This document shows, piece after piece, positions 23,924 through 33,759 of a stretch of DNA of 64,000 nt. Below the pieces are notes generated by a model that worked only from the letters and a program-made list of their open reading frames with translations, was not told where the DNA came from and searched no databases. The DNA lies in assembly GCF_963678635.1 (NCBI RefSeq), contig NC_087065.1, positions 39,555,430 through 39,619,429 of the forward strand, in the 5' to 3' direction. The position numbers and the translations under genes are program-made. This DNA is from Symsagittifera roscoffensis (Eukaryota; Xenacoelomorpha; Acoela; Convolutidae). Position 1 is the first letter of the stretch, and the number at the start of each line of letters is the position of its first letter.

Positions 23924-24087
23924 TAATTAGTTATCAGTCAGCTGTGATTTATGAGACGTCCATTGGACTTCGTGTCACTATTGATCTCTTTGAACAACTG
24001 TCATTTTAGATTTAACGCAATTACTTTTATTCATTTAACTTAGCTTAGTTAGCTTAGTCAACCAGTGGTATTCGAACACTTCTTATT
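23924..24087 (+). repeat. 3' LTR (visible part) of the degenerate gypsy element
   Basis: This is the counterpart of 18345-18507. A purine-rich stretch (GGGGTGAAGGGAGAAATGA, about 23829-23847) lies upstream and may be the polypurine tract, in which case the LTR is about 240 bp. Confidence 0.75.
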
Positions 24088-25062
24088 AGATTTTTTTTGA
24101 AAGACTACGGTCGGTACAATCTGTGCCACTTGCACAGTAACCAGCTAATTTTTGTTTGTCTTATGATGATGTCCCATAAAACGTTTTTTAAGATAAACAA
24201 TTTTCAATAAGAAAAAAAAAGTTTGATTACGTTTAAAAACAAGTGGAATTTGGACACAAGATACTAGAAGTAAATTAGTTTTATATAATCTTATTACATA
24301 TCTTTTGTTACTTCCAAATGACTTTTAAATTTGATTTAGGATGAATCCATATTTTAGATTTGATCTGTTAGCTCTATCTTACAGCAGTGATCTTATTTTA
24401 AACCAATTTTTCTCGACACTGGAAAAAAAACGTCAAAGTTTTAAATATCGTTCGATTCACGACTAAAAGGAATTTTAGTTTGTTTTCAACAAGTCAAATT
24501 TTCAATGTTTGTCAATTGCGATTTCCATCACACCAGAAATGTTTAGTCTAATAGCATTATTCATTTGAATCTGACTAAGAAACAAAACTTGCTTCAATTC
24601 AATTTCACAAAATAATCACCCAGGACTAACATCAACCAATACGAATCTCAATCAGAACTTCCCCCACTAGGCGAAGGGGGTGGGCAATTTTCCTGTCTGA
24701 GTAAACACAATTTCTTCCCAAAAAACGATTTTCTTAGTTCTAATAGTTTGTTGGCCATGACAGTTCCTAATTTTTATTTTTTCTCCTTTTTTCCTTAGAC
24801 TGTTCTGCTATCTTCGTATTCCGTGCCGTTCTGCTTCTTTTGCTTTATGTTTTCTTATGTGATATTTTATCGACTTTAATCTGTCTCATTGTCTGTCTCA
24901 AAAACAAACTATGTCTTCCTCTCCTGGTTTCATCTGCCACCATCTTGAGTTCTCATGCTTCCATACTCGTGCGACTTGAAGATTCCTTCGTCCTTTTTCT
25001 CTCATGTTAACTGCTCCATGTTTCCATTTTCAAGTAATCTGAGCAACTCGATGGATAGCTCT
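24088..25062. other. Non-coding, nothing recognised
   Basis: No gene, repeat family or RNA was recognised. A purine-run palindromic piece (ccccactaggcgaaggggg) lies near 24662. Confidence 0.4.
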
Positions 25063-25498
25063 CGGGTCGAGGTCCGCGACTTAAGAAAAGACTTGTGCGG
25101 CGCGACTTAAGAAAAGACTGAAGCGGCGCGAATTAAGAAAAGACTGACGCCGCGACTTCAGGAAAAACTTCAGCGGCGCGGACTTAAGATAAGACCGACG
25201 GCACGACTTAAGAAAATGCTTTTAGTATTTTGCTCTGTCGCGCATGTCGCGGCTGTTTATTCTCAGTCGCGCCGGTCTGAAATAGAAAGTTTTCAATCGC
25301 GCCAATACCTTAGGTCGCGCCGGTTCCGACAGTGTTTTGAGTCGTGCCGGTCGCGCTGTTTTTTTTTCAGTCCTGCCGGGCTTCATTTCCCAAGTTTCGG
25401 TCGCGCCGGTCTGGAGTTGCCAATATAGAGTCGCGCCGGTCTGGAAATGCCAAATTTGAGTCGCACCGGTCTTTTTTTAAGTCGCGGACCTCGACCCG
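25063..25498. mobile_element. Foldback-like element with GC-rich subterminal repeats
   Basis: The left end CGGGTCGAGGTCCGCGACTT and the right end AAGTCGCGGACCTCGACCCG are exact inverted copies and extend further with mismatches (AAGAAAAGAC / TTTTTTT). Inside, the left half holds repeats of the type CGCGACTTAAGAAAAGACT, the right half repeats of the type GTCGCGCCGGTCTGG. It is far richer in GC than its surroundings. A minus-strand open frame (25367-25594) is made of the repeats and I do not call it a gene. Confidence 0.75.
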
Positions 25499-25989
25499 GG
25501 CTTTGCGGAGATTCCACCGCTGCTTGCTAGCTTTCCTCGTACTCGGCTTTTTGTATACATGGCCTTTTCTGAGACCTCTGAGAATTTTCATCATCGTGTG
25601 ACATCATCGAACTATCCTTGCACTGCCAAAAAATCTCTCTACTCGCGCAACAGTGATGTTGATCTATGTTTTTTCTATACTCATAATCCACCATATAAAC
25701 CTGATCGGTGCATAAAATCCTCACAATTTCAATACAATGTCAAGATCTACCCATCCATACTTTTGAGTTTTTGAGCCTGCAGTAAAATCAAAATCTGTTG
25801 TTAAATGCTTTGTCCTCCTCAAGATCTTCTGACTCCATATGACCCCTCGTCATTCAGATATCTACTTTCTTTGCAAGAACATCACATCCACAACCTACAG
25901 TTCACTACCTGATGTTCACATTACAACTCACACTTATGGTGTGTTTGAAAACAAATAGGATTCTTTCCACCGATCAGCCCGTTTTTATA

Positions 25990-26560
25990 ACCAATCTCGC
26001 TGTGCTCATTTTCACGCTTTCTTCCAGATTTGAGCACAAGAGTTGACCGTGTTGAGTGTAGAGTGTCGTTTTTGAATGATTTACCGCAGTTTGAGCACTT
26101 CTGCGTGACTGATATGTTAAGGGTCAGTTCATCTTAAACAATCGTGTTTCTGTTTGATAAATATGCAGATGGAGTTTTAATGTACTTTTGATGAACTCGG
26201 GTTCCCTTTTCCTGGACGAGTATATACGCTAGAAGTTTTTGGGAGTGAAGTATTCGAAACAAAGTGTTATCTTTATATCTACGTTTTTCATGTTTGTAAT
26301 GAAGATAACAGCACCAGCTCTGCCTCTATTTCTCCCAAACTACATTTTTTTCTAATTCCATAAGAATTTCATAAACTTTTCCAGACTTTCGTTTTCATTC
26401 TGACGTCTACTCAAAATTTTGAAACGATTTTCTGTAACGATTGTTCAGCAGTTGCCAAATTTTTGCGATGTTGATGTGAAGTATCTTCTTTCCTGGCATG
26501 TTATGAGCGAAGCATTTTTGGCCCTCTTTTTCTAAAGCCAGACAAAACTGGGACTTAAAT
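25990..26560 (-). pseudogene. Possible gag relic on minus strand
   Basis: Broken minus-strand frames give pieces resembling retrotransposon gag: RRQNENESLEKFMKFL near 26395, and a CSNCGKSF Cys pair near 26090. The frames carry stops and shifts. This could be a decayed Ty3/gypsy element reading leftwards; I found no RT for it. Confidence 0.35.
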
Positions 26561-27325
26561 TTTTGTCAATATCTCAGAACTTGAAGTTGAATTTATTGAT
26601 GTTTTCTTGTCTTCGTCTTTTTACTTTCTGGGTGTAGCTATTTAGCAGTGCTGCATATCTCAACGACCTATTTTAGTGCTGCGTAGCATCTTCGTTCTCT
26701 GCGGGCTGTTGTTCAGGAATCGGAGCGTGTATAGGTTCGCGTTCTGGCGTGTTAATGATATCGCCTATATCTACGGAATCTTTTGCTGTGATTGTGAGAT
26801 TAAGTTTTGCTCCCAATTTTGTTCAATCATGAGGGATTTCGTTAGTTGAGTAGTTCCAGAAGATTTCCAGTCCGTATAGATTCGAATCGTTTGACTGCGT
26901 CATGTTAAAATTTCTTTTATAAGATCCATGTTAGACAGCTATGGAAAATTTATTAAGATAGATTTGAGTTTAAAAGATACTAACTACGCTAATCTAATGG
27001 AAAAAATTAGAACAAAACCAAGTTGAAGGTAAGTTGAATTATTGAAGATCTGATCTATAAAAACCTGATCATATAAATGAGCAGTGGTCGTCCAAAAGTT
27101 AAACCGCTTTCGGCGGGTGTTTAATTAATACGTCATAACAACTAAATCACTTATTGATTGCGTAGCAGTACTGCAAGTTGGTCAGATAATGTAATGGTAT
27201 TTTACAGATTCTTCACACCTTTTAACATGATAATTTTGCTCTATGCATCTGTTTCACAGTTATGCGAGCAAAAAACGAACGACAAAATGCATTTCTCGGT
27301 CTGTTCACGTCAATTTTTGAACGTT

Positions 27326-27409
27326 CTTGAGGTATGTTTCGACCGTGCTTGATGTATGTTTCGCCGTGCTCGAGGAATGTTTCGACCGTGCTCGAGGTAT
27401 GTTTTCACC
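27326..27409 (+). repeat. 22-bp tandem repeat, four units
   Basis: The unit is close to CTCGAGGTATGTTTCGACCGTG. The first three units end in CCGTG and the fourth is cut short. An open frame on the minus strand at 27310-27528 is a by-product. Confidence 0.85.
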
Positions 27410-28899
27410 CAAACCCCTGTCTCCACCATTCCTTTTTGGTCGAGCAATGACATGTGCTCAACTTTGAAAATCGAAGCATAAAGTGAGCAGCTTGACCCGG
27501 GCACGTCATGAAACACACCACCAAACACACCACGTCCGGAGGAGCTACTCCGATCCTCGATCTAATTTCTGTCTCTCTTCATCTCTCAATGTTATATTTC
27601 CGACGCCACCTTTTGACACAGTCATCCTGTCTGGTATGAATCGGACTTCTTAAGGAATGGATTTAGAAAACGTTTTCATCAAAAACTCTGAAGAAGCGTT
27701 GCAACTTATCGATATCATGTGCGTCAAACTCCGGCATGGAAAGATTAATATGATTTACTCCGCGTTTAGAGTCCCATTCTTGATCTTAGCCCGCATCCTA
27801 GTAGCAAGGCTGATACAGTCCACTTACATTCAAAGTATTTCTTCCATCTGAAAATTTTCTTCGTTCCTTTGGTAGCAAAAATGGGGATAGAGTAGTCATT
27901 GTGTTTTGAGTTTTTATCAGCTTGATTTTGTTTTGAAGAATTTTGATTGGTCTCCAGAACCCTCTGTAGAAAAATAAGGATAGCAGCGTAGGTTACACAA
28001 CGATAATAAAACCAAGGTTAAAGTGTTTGCACCAAATTTAGACTAGATTAAAATCGAAAGACCGTTTCGATGCAGGGTGGGTTGACAACATAAACTTATA
28101 ACAATAGGGATTATAAAAAACGTTTAAAATGGTTGAACTAAACGCACCTTCGATATTCTGTAATACTAAACCAACGAAAACAGAACTTCCAAAGACCACG
28201 GAGGAAAGATTAAGGTTTTAGGTGAGTTCTACAACTTGTCAGCAAAGTATCTAAGTTTTTCATCAGATATCCTGACAAGGTGCTATGTTCGCCGTCCACT
28301 GTCCTGCTGTAGAGTCATCGTTGTGCCTAATTTCCTTCGCATCTATGATGGATGAAGCCATGAGCGAGTTTGTCATTTATTTTCCTTCCGAGTTCTTTCT
28401 TTGGGGCTGCCTGTTGGACCAAACTCTTTTTAAATAATCCTAGGCTTCACCTTTGCTTCCTTCGTGAAATCTGGTGCGGACTCATTACTGAAGGGTTTCC
28501 GCTTCCGGAAATCAGCTTTCCGTCCGACTATGTTGTTTCGGGAGCTGATCACATTACAGCGTCTGACACTATGGTGTGCTTAACTCGATAAAATCATTTT
28601 TCGACTTCCCTATTTTAACAAGTACTTTAAGGAATTCAGAAGATATGACCAAATTGAACTCCTTTTGTTGTCGTAAATCTGGTATGCTACAGGTACAGAT
28701 ATCTAATTTGGACTTGAGTTTGCAATCTTGTCTCCCGATGGTTCTTTTCTTCGGTTGTCTTCGATGTTTTGTCGTCATGGTTGCTGCTTGTTGAATCGGC
28801 ATATTTCTCCCTAGGCATGGTAGAGTGTTGCTCTCACTATCTTTTTTCAAACCCGTCCGTAAAAACAGTTATTTTTTGCTTGCATACCAGCCATTAAAT

Positions 28900-29300
28900 T
28901 GAATCCTAAAACCCATTCTTCCAATAATTTTAATTGTACTTCAAAAACCGTGGTAAGCTTTTGCAGTCATTCCTTTAATCGTTCTTTGGTTTCTATGTAT
29001 CTGCCTTTGGTTTTAAACTTGCAAAGAATCTCTTTCTTCATGATCAAAATTGGGCTAAAAGGTATCCCGTTGGGAGTGTCGGCTTGGTCTAATATCATTT
29101 TGGTTGACTTGACTAGTCTAATTTCTGGCTATACTGCTATAATGCTTAACGAAATGACCTTTTCGACCGCAGTTTTTGCAAACCGGCTCTTTTGCAGGAT
29201 AAGAAGTATGGTTTTCCTTGTTAAATTGTTGTCTGCACTTTCGACATTTATATTTTTTGTGATGTTATCAGATTCGGTAATGTTTTTTGTATTTATACTT
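28900..29300 (-). pseudogene. Zinc-knuckle gag relic on minus strand
   Basis: On the minus strand a broken frame reads a CRKC pair and then CKNCGRKGHFVKHY (about 29150-29210), a CX2CX4HX4C knuckle in which the last Cys is Tyr. This knuckle is typical of Gag nucleocapsid. The plus-strand open frame of 172 codons at 28899-29417 covers the same DNA but starts at a non-ATG codon and shows no known motif, so I take it as the shadow. Confidence 0.45.
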
Positions 29301-29731
29301 AAATGGTGTGTTTTTTTACTTGATTTGTGGATTATGACCTATGCGATAACGTTGTCTGAGGCTAAGAATTCATATTCAGTTTGTTTTGATTATCCACGTT
29401 TTGATGTTTGGTTATGAAAATATCTCTCACTAACTCGACTTCTAGCTTAACGATTTTACAAGTCTTCGCCAGCTCTGATGCGGTTTCGTGAAATGTTTGC
29501 GATGCTTGTGGTCTTTTCTCTTATTACAAAAACGTTGTTTGTTAAGTGGATAACGACGGAAAGGTAGTCTGCAGAAGTTCCCCAAAATCTGCAAAAATTA
29601 TGTACAGTATTTTTCAAATGGTTTAACATGTTGTAGAGGTATGGTGTGATAAGTTGATTTATCACGGGCTATCATGAGTCTCAGTTTTTTTATGATTTTA
29701 TCAAAACAATATTGATTTCAGGGGCGGATTT

Positions 29732-29756
29732 GGGGGGGGGGGGGGACGGGGGGGGG
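29732..29756 (+). repeat. Poly-G tract
   Basis: Fourteen G, then AC, then nine G. It is flanked by GGGGCGGATT and ACTCCGCCCCC, which are partly complementary. It lies just before the RT fragment at 29778. Confidence 0.9.
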
Positions 29757-29777
29757 CTGACACTCCGCCCCCTCAGG

Positions 29778-30493
29778 GATATATTCCTTTCACTAATTGT
29801 TACCTCGATGACATTTTAGTCGCTTCGAAAGGAAGTCTTAACGACAACAAGAAAATTGTGTACAAAATTTTATATACCCTAGATAGTTATAACTTTGCAG
29901 TCAAATAGGCAAAATGCAAATTCTTCCAAAAAGAAATTGAATGGCTTGGTTTTAAAATATCAAAATCAGGAATCGCTCTCCTAATTGACAAAACTAAAGC
30001 GATCAAAGATATCCCAATTTCGAAAAACTTAAAAGAATTAAGATCATGCTTCGGGTCAACACACCAATACATCAAATTCGTACCAAATTTAGCATCCGCC
30101 GGAAGTCCGTTAAGATTTCTTTTAAATAAGAAGTCAATTTTCCTATGGAACGAAGACCATACAAAAGCGTTCGAGAAAACAAAACTAGAAATAGTTAATC
30201 TTACAGAAAACACACACTTCTATGTTAAACGCTCTACGAGAGTAAAAACGACGATTCACATAACATAATGGGTTAGGTACCTCACTCAAACAACTCCACG
30301 GGAATGACTGGAAAACAGTATCGTTTGCTTCAAGATTTTTAAAACACATGAATCTAAATACTCAACAAACGAATTGGAATTACTAGGAGTTGTATGGGCG
30401 GTAGAACATTATAAAAATTATCTCCTCGGGTTCAAATTTAAAATTATTACCAATCATAAAGCTCTCCTTTCAGCTTTATCACCAGTAGTATAG
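29778..30493 (+). pseudogene. Ty3/gypsy RT-RNase H fragment
   Basis: It starts inside RT palm motifs with PFTNCYLDDILVASK and continues through WLGFKISKSGI, the connection (LRSCFGSTHQYIKFVPNL), and RNase H pieces (STNELELLGVVWAVEHYKNYL and ITNHKALLSAL). A few stops and one or two frame changes interrupt it. It is better preserved than the 20-kb relic and is a different copy. The 5' end is missing and a MITE sits at the 3' end. No LTR was found. Confidence 0.85.
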
Positions 30494-30652
30494 TAAAAGT
30501 GGCTAGGAAAATGACCACTTTTAACCCCCCCCCCTTTTTTCGATGTGCCGTTGTACTTACCACTTTTAACCCCCAAAGGGGTTAAAGCCCCTACTTTTTC
30601 AGGCACGCATGTTTTAAGGGGGGTTAAAATTGGTAATTTTCCAGCCACTTTA
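30494..30652. mobile_element. 159-bp MITE with ~35-bp inverted ends
   Basis: The left end TAAAAGTGGCTAGGAAAATG and the right end ATTTTCCAGCCACTTTA are inverted copies with few mismatches, and the homology continues into TTTTAACCCCCC / GGGGGGTTAAAA. The middle has its own inverted repeat AACCCC/GGGGTT. It has landed directly after the RNase H word LLSALS. Confidence 0.8.
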
Positions 30653-31081
30653 TGGAAACGGGAAGGAATTAAGTTTTGGTTGGTGCATGTTTTCCCTTCT
30701 AAAGTTTGGGGGTATTGGCTTGTTTACATGTAAAATGACGTTATATACCTATTATATGCAACCAAACTATATGGTATATAGGAAAGCCAAAATTTTGGCA
30801 GCGTAGCTTAACTGTTGGCTGCGGTGGACGATTTCCTTCAAAAATGCATGTTTTATTGCTCAATCTCGAAGAAAGGAAAATTCGTCAAGTGCGGCGGCCG
30901 CCACCTCTATTTGGGCAAAATGAATGATCTATTTGAACAAAATAAGAATGACTTACCCGAAAGTTGAGCTCGTCGAAGGATTGGTGGTAATATTAATAAT
31001 AATAATAAACAAATAATAAAGAAAGGGGGATGTTGAGGAAGGGGACTAAAAAAATAAAATTTGGTAAAAAAGAAAAAAAAA
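30653..31081. other. Non-coding, boundary between retroelement debris and Maverick
   Basis: No gene recognised. It holds a GCGGCCGCC site and an AATAATAATAATAA run near 30990. The Maverick's outer end may lie here, but I could not identify its terminal inverted repeat. Confidence 0.4.
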
Positions 31082-31102
31082 CCTCTTCTTTATTGGAAGA
31101 GG
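31082..31102 (-). terminator. Hairpin with AATAAA in the loop at gene end
   Basis: On the minus strand CCTCTTC-CAATAAA-GAAGAGG forms a perfect 7-bp stem, followed by ten T residues. The stop codon of the 31090-31416 gene overlaps the AATAAA. The layout may serve as a combined cleavage/termination signal. Confidence 0.6.
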
Positions 31103-31416
31103 TAAGAATAGATGGAGGCGGCTGGGCTGTCCATCAGCACCAGCAGGTCAGAAGCCCTGTAGGCAATCCAACCCCCGAGGGCGACCACGTCCCTGAGTTG
31201 CTCAGAGAGGAGTTCCCACTCGGGCGACCCAGGGAGGTAAGTCCGGGGAAAGGGTTTCCCCTTGGCCCACTGGCGTGGCTTGACCCAGAGCTCCTTCACC
31301 ACTAATACCTCAGGATCGGGCCCAGCCTTATATCTAACGTGGATTTCCTCCACAGGAATGTTTATCAGCTCTAAACCGCCGAAAGTGATTTTAACTGTTT
31401 CGAGGTAAGATGGCAT
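31090..31416 (-). CDS. Maverick-associated protein of unknown function, 108 aa
   Basis: An ATG-started frame of 108 codons with markedly higher GC than the surroundings and clear protein-like composition, e.g. VEEIHVRYKAGPDPEVLVVK and PSYLETVKITFGG. I do not recognise the family. It could be a small structural protein, judged only by its beta-rich look (alternating Val/Ile with charged residues). It reads away from the plus-strand Maverick cluster, leaving about 500 bp between start codons that could hold a two-way promoter. Its end is the AATAAA hairpin. Membership of the element is inferred from position and compactness. Confidence 0.6.
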   Translation of the reverse strand: MPSYLETVKITFGGLELINIPVEEIHVRYKAGPDPEVLVVKELWVKPRQWAKGKPFPRTYLPGSPEWELLSEQLRDVVALGGWIAYRASDLLVLMDSPAASIYSYLFQ

Positions 31417-31910
31417 CTAAAACAAGCAAATTAACATTTTAAATCACATGAAATTGTTCATCGAGTAAAAATTTTTGGAACACTAGGTTTCGGAAGGTGA
31501 TAATTGTGCTAAACTTTCTCTAAATTTTCGCCGAGTTTAAAATACGCTTATCACGAAAACACAGACAGAATAAATTGTACTTTTAGCTGCGTGTTACTTT
31601 CAACCAGTTTAATAATTTTGAGTTTGATTTGGAAACAAAAACTGGTAAAAACATTTGATTTGTCGAATACTACTTTTGAAATTGAATAGATTTGACTTCT
31701 TGTTTGACTTTGTCACTAGCTGATTGTAAGAAAAAATAAAGCGCAGACTGAAAATTTATGTTTACTAAAATGTTAAAAATATATCAAAAAGGCTGATGGA
31801 CTAATTCAATGTATATCACCGAGTTGTAGATATCAGCTGTTGGCATCTAAACGATTACTTTTATTTCCACTGTTTTGAAATTCAGCAGGCTCAAAGAGTG
31901 TTGGAAAAAA

Positions 31911-32348
31911 ATGAAATTGGAAAAACGTAGAGTTACCTCAACAGACTTGGAAATCATTCATGAGATTTATTTGACTGTGAAAAAAACCTATCCGGAAAAT
32001 TCTGACCGTCGGAATTACTTTCTGGTTGCATGTTCTCTGTTTTTCTTTTCCAGTGAAAACGAATTAAATTATGACGTAGCTATTAAACTTAGACCATATG
32101 GAGGTCTTATTGGCATAGACGACTCTTCCTTGGACAAATATTTAAAAGATTCAAAAATACTACGTCTGCATGCAATTTTACATGACGCTGCAGGTTTTGT
32201 TGACGAAGTTTACAACACGGGTCCCACTTACTGCTATATGTTACCCTGGAAGTATAACAGCAGTCTGATTGGTCATTTGAGCGGTATTACTTTCTGTTTA
32301 TTCGTCAAACTAACCAGACCAGAACTCTATCAGTTATTAGAATGTTGA
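31911..32348 (+). CDS. Maverick ORF, conserved-looking unknown protein, 145 aa
   Basis: The ATG at 31911 is the first in frame; 12 codons before it are open but lack an ATG. The protein begins with a basic segment (LEKRRVTSTDLEII), has a hydrophobic stretch (YFLVACSLFFF), a middle with LRPYGG and an LRLHAILHDAAGFV segment, and ends with GPTYCYML and LIGHLSGI. The ordered His/Cys/Gly residues suggest a folded domain, but I cannot assign one. Its stop overlaps the start region of the next gene (ATG at 32342), as in compact transposon or virus-like gene clusters. Confidence 0.65.
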   Translation: MKLEKRRVTSTDLEIIHEIYLTVKKTYPENSDRRNYFLVACSLFFFSSENELNYDVAIKLRPYGGLIGIDDSSLDKYLKDSKILRLHAILHDAAGFVDEVYNTGPTYCYMLPWKYNSSLIGHLSGITFCLFVKLTRPELYQLLEC

Positions 32349-32915
32349 GCGAACGATCAGTCGTCATAGATTTGGAAGGATTTCGCTATAAAAAAAAATA
32401 ACTTTATAGTTAAAGAAATAGCCATTACGACTTCTGAATATAGTGACTATCTTATTTTTCTACCTCCAGTCCCTTTCAACTCACTACCCAAAGCTGAACA
32501 AAAAGCGTACAACTGGTTAACACAATACTTGCTCGGAATTCACTGGGAAAGCGGAGATTATTTATATTTAAACCTAAATCAGGTTATTCGAAGTTTTGTT
32601 TTGAAAAATCCTAACGCTGTATTTTACGCCAAAGGAAAAGAGAAGGCTGAACTCCTTGCAAAGTACTTGGATCGAGAAGTTGTGAATCTTGATGAATTGG
32701 GTTGCCCGAGAATTGAAAACTTACATTTAAAGAATTATCCATCCTGCAATAGACATTTACAACCTAATTATAACTCTAGGAATCACTGTTCCCTGAAAAA
32801 AACGAAGGTTTTTTTTGATTGGCTGACAAATGAGCAACAACGAAAGACTAGCAAAAGCGGAGACGTACCTATCTCCAAATTTAGTGTTCTTGGCTTGGAT
32901 GACACCAGAGAGTGA
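32342..32915 (+). pseudogene. DEDD-exonuclease-like protein, frame broken
   Basis: The ATG at 32342 opens a frame with VVIDLEGF, a DxE word like exonuclease motif I of the DEDD superfamily. It hits a stop at once after a run of nine A (32390-32398). The frame resumes directly after the run and continues to 32915, including LPPVPFNSLP, a YNWLTQYLLGIHW segment, VFYAKGKEKAELLAKYL and VNLDELGCPRIENL. The Cys/His residues near the end (CNRH, NHCS) could bind a metal. The length, about 190 residues, suits a single nuclease domain. The nuclease role is inferred from one motif; the later motifs are not certain. A single-base indel in the A run explains the break; it may be real or an assembly error. 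Confidence 0.6.
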
Positions 32916-33171
32916 TATCAAAGTAACTTTGACCAGAACAGAACAAATCATTTGCCGAGGTCAAGTTGTGCAGCGGAAAGGACAAATTACTCTCTCAGGA
33001 GACGAATTGACTATTTTAAGAAATTTTTTCCCAGTGATTGACCAATTCGTCTATTTTCAACGACACAAGTTTAGTCAAAATGTTGGCCAACAAACGAGGA
33101 GTATGTCTTCCCAGGCTAGTCTTAGTGCCCAAACGTCAACCCGGAGTTCAAATGGATCTTCAAAGCAGTGA
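32830..33171 (+). CDS. Maverick small ORF, 113 aa, Ser-rich tail
   Basis: The ATG at 32830 lies within the end of the previous gene, in another frame (86-bp overlap). The first ~75 residues look folded (LVFLAWMTPESDIKVTLTRT, GQITLSGDELTILRNFFPV). The last ~30 are Ser/Gln-rich and probably disordered. Family not recognised. Confidence 0.55.
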   Translation: MSNNERLAKAETYLSPNLVFLAWMTPESDIKVTLTRTEQIICRGQVVQRKGQITLSGDELTILRNFFPVIDQFVYFQRHKFSQNVGQQTRSMSSQASLSAQTSTRSSNGSSKQ

Positions 33172-33361
33172 CCTACCTGAGGAAGTTCAGAAACTAGTAA
33201 AAGAGAACTCTGTAAAGAAAGTTGTATTTCATGCAAAAACTGAATATGTGCCAGCCAATTATGTTGTGGAAATGCTGTATGACAATGACAATGACAATGA
33301 CATAACTAATGACTCTAGAAGTTATACTCGATACGAGATTTTTTATTGTTCTGAAGTATAG
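33080..33361 (+). CDS. Maverick small ORF, 93 aa
   Basis: It starts at an ATG inside the previous frame (MLANKRG). It contains LPEEVQKLVKENSVKKVVFH and VPANYVVEMLY, then an Asp/Asn repeat encoded by a GACAAT microsatellite (33279-33302), and ends in a Tyr-rich stretch. Family not recognised. The long overlap with 32830-33171 (92 bp) suggests either a real overlapping pair or a lost frame. Confidence 0.5.
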   Translation: MLANKRGVCLPRLVLVPKRQPGVQMDLQSSDLPEEVQKLVKENSVKKVVFHAKTEYVPANYVVEMLYDNDNDNDITNDSRSYTRYEIFYCSEV

Positions 33362-33480
33362 ATAATACATATTTTATGACAAGAACACATTTTTTTCATT
33401 CTCATTAAGAAACTAGTGTTATAGATAGAGAGGAGTTAGAAAGAATCAGTTAGAGAGAGAAATATAAATCGAACAACTGA

Positions 33481-33759
33481 ATGACTGAATTAGCTATTGA
33501 TGAGCCTGATGCTACTATAATTACAGATTTTGCTTATGGTGAAACAAACACTGAACAAAAATCTTGGAAGTTTTGTAATGATGTTACAGTCCCCAGATCA
33601 GAAGTAGTTTTTATGTCTCAAATGATTTTAATTTTCATTTTACTTACTTTTTGCATCTATAAACTTTCTTGGACGCAAATAAGCTGTGAAGAAACGTCAG
33701 TTTGGTTTTCAATATTGTCTGATTTAGTTGGGTACGTGCTACCAAACCCAAGGATATGA
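33481..33759 (+). CDS. Maverick single-pass membrane protein, 92 aa
   Basis: An ATG-started frame: an acidic N-terminal half of about 45 residues, then a hydrophobic helix (MILIFILLTFCIYKL, about residues 48-62), then CEETSVWFSILSDLVGYVLP, a second moderately hydrophobic piece. It is likely a membrane protein; orientation unknown. Its stop overlaps the ATPase start (ATGA, 33756-33759), so the two are probably expressed together. Small membrane proteins are common in virus-like elements; the specific role is not known. Confidence 0.6.
   Translation: MTELAIDEPDATIITDFAYGETNTEQKSWKFCNDVTVPRSEVVFMSQMILIFILLTFCIYKLSWTQISCEETSVWFSILSDLVGYVLPNPRI

Larger units (their letters stand above)
18345..24087 (+). 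mobile_element. Old, degenerate Ty3/gypsy LTR retrotransposon
   Basis: Two related LTR-like segments (18345-18507 and 23924-24087) bound a stretch with a primer binding site and pol domains in the right order: protease-like region, RT, RNase H, integrase. All frames carry many stops and frameshifts, and the LTRs differ by about a quarter, so this is an ancient inactive copy. The size of 5.7 kb is typical of the family. The order RT-RH-IN supports Ty3/gypsy rather than Ty1/copia. Confidence 0.85.

Noticed and set aside
28899-29417. 172-codon plus-strand frame as a membrane protein
   Set aside because: It begins at a non-ATG codon, its hydrophobicity follows from AT-rich codons, and the opposite strand shows a Gag-type zinc knuckle.
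31082-31102. Bacterial intrinsic terminator or bacterial contamination
   Set aside because: The stem-loop plus T run looks like one, but the neighbours are Maverick and retrotransposon sequences and the loop carries AATAAA.
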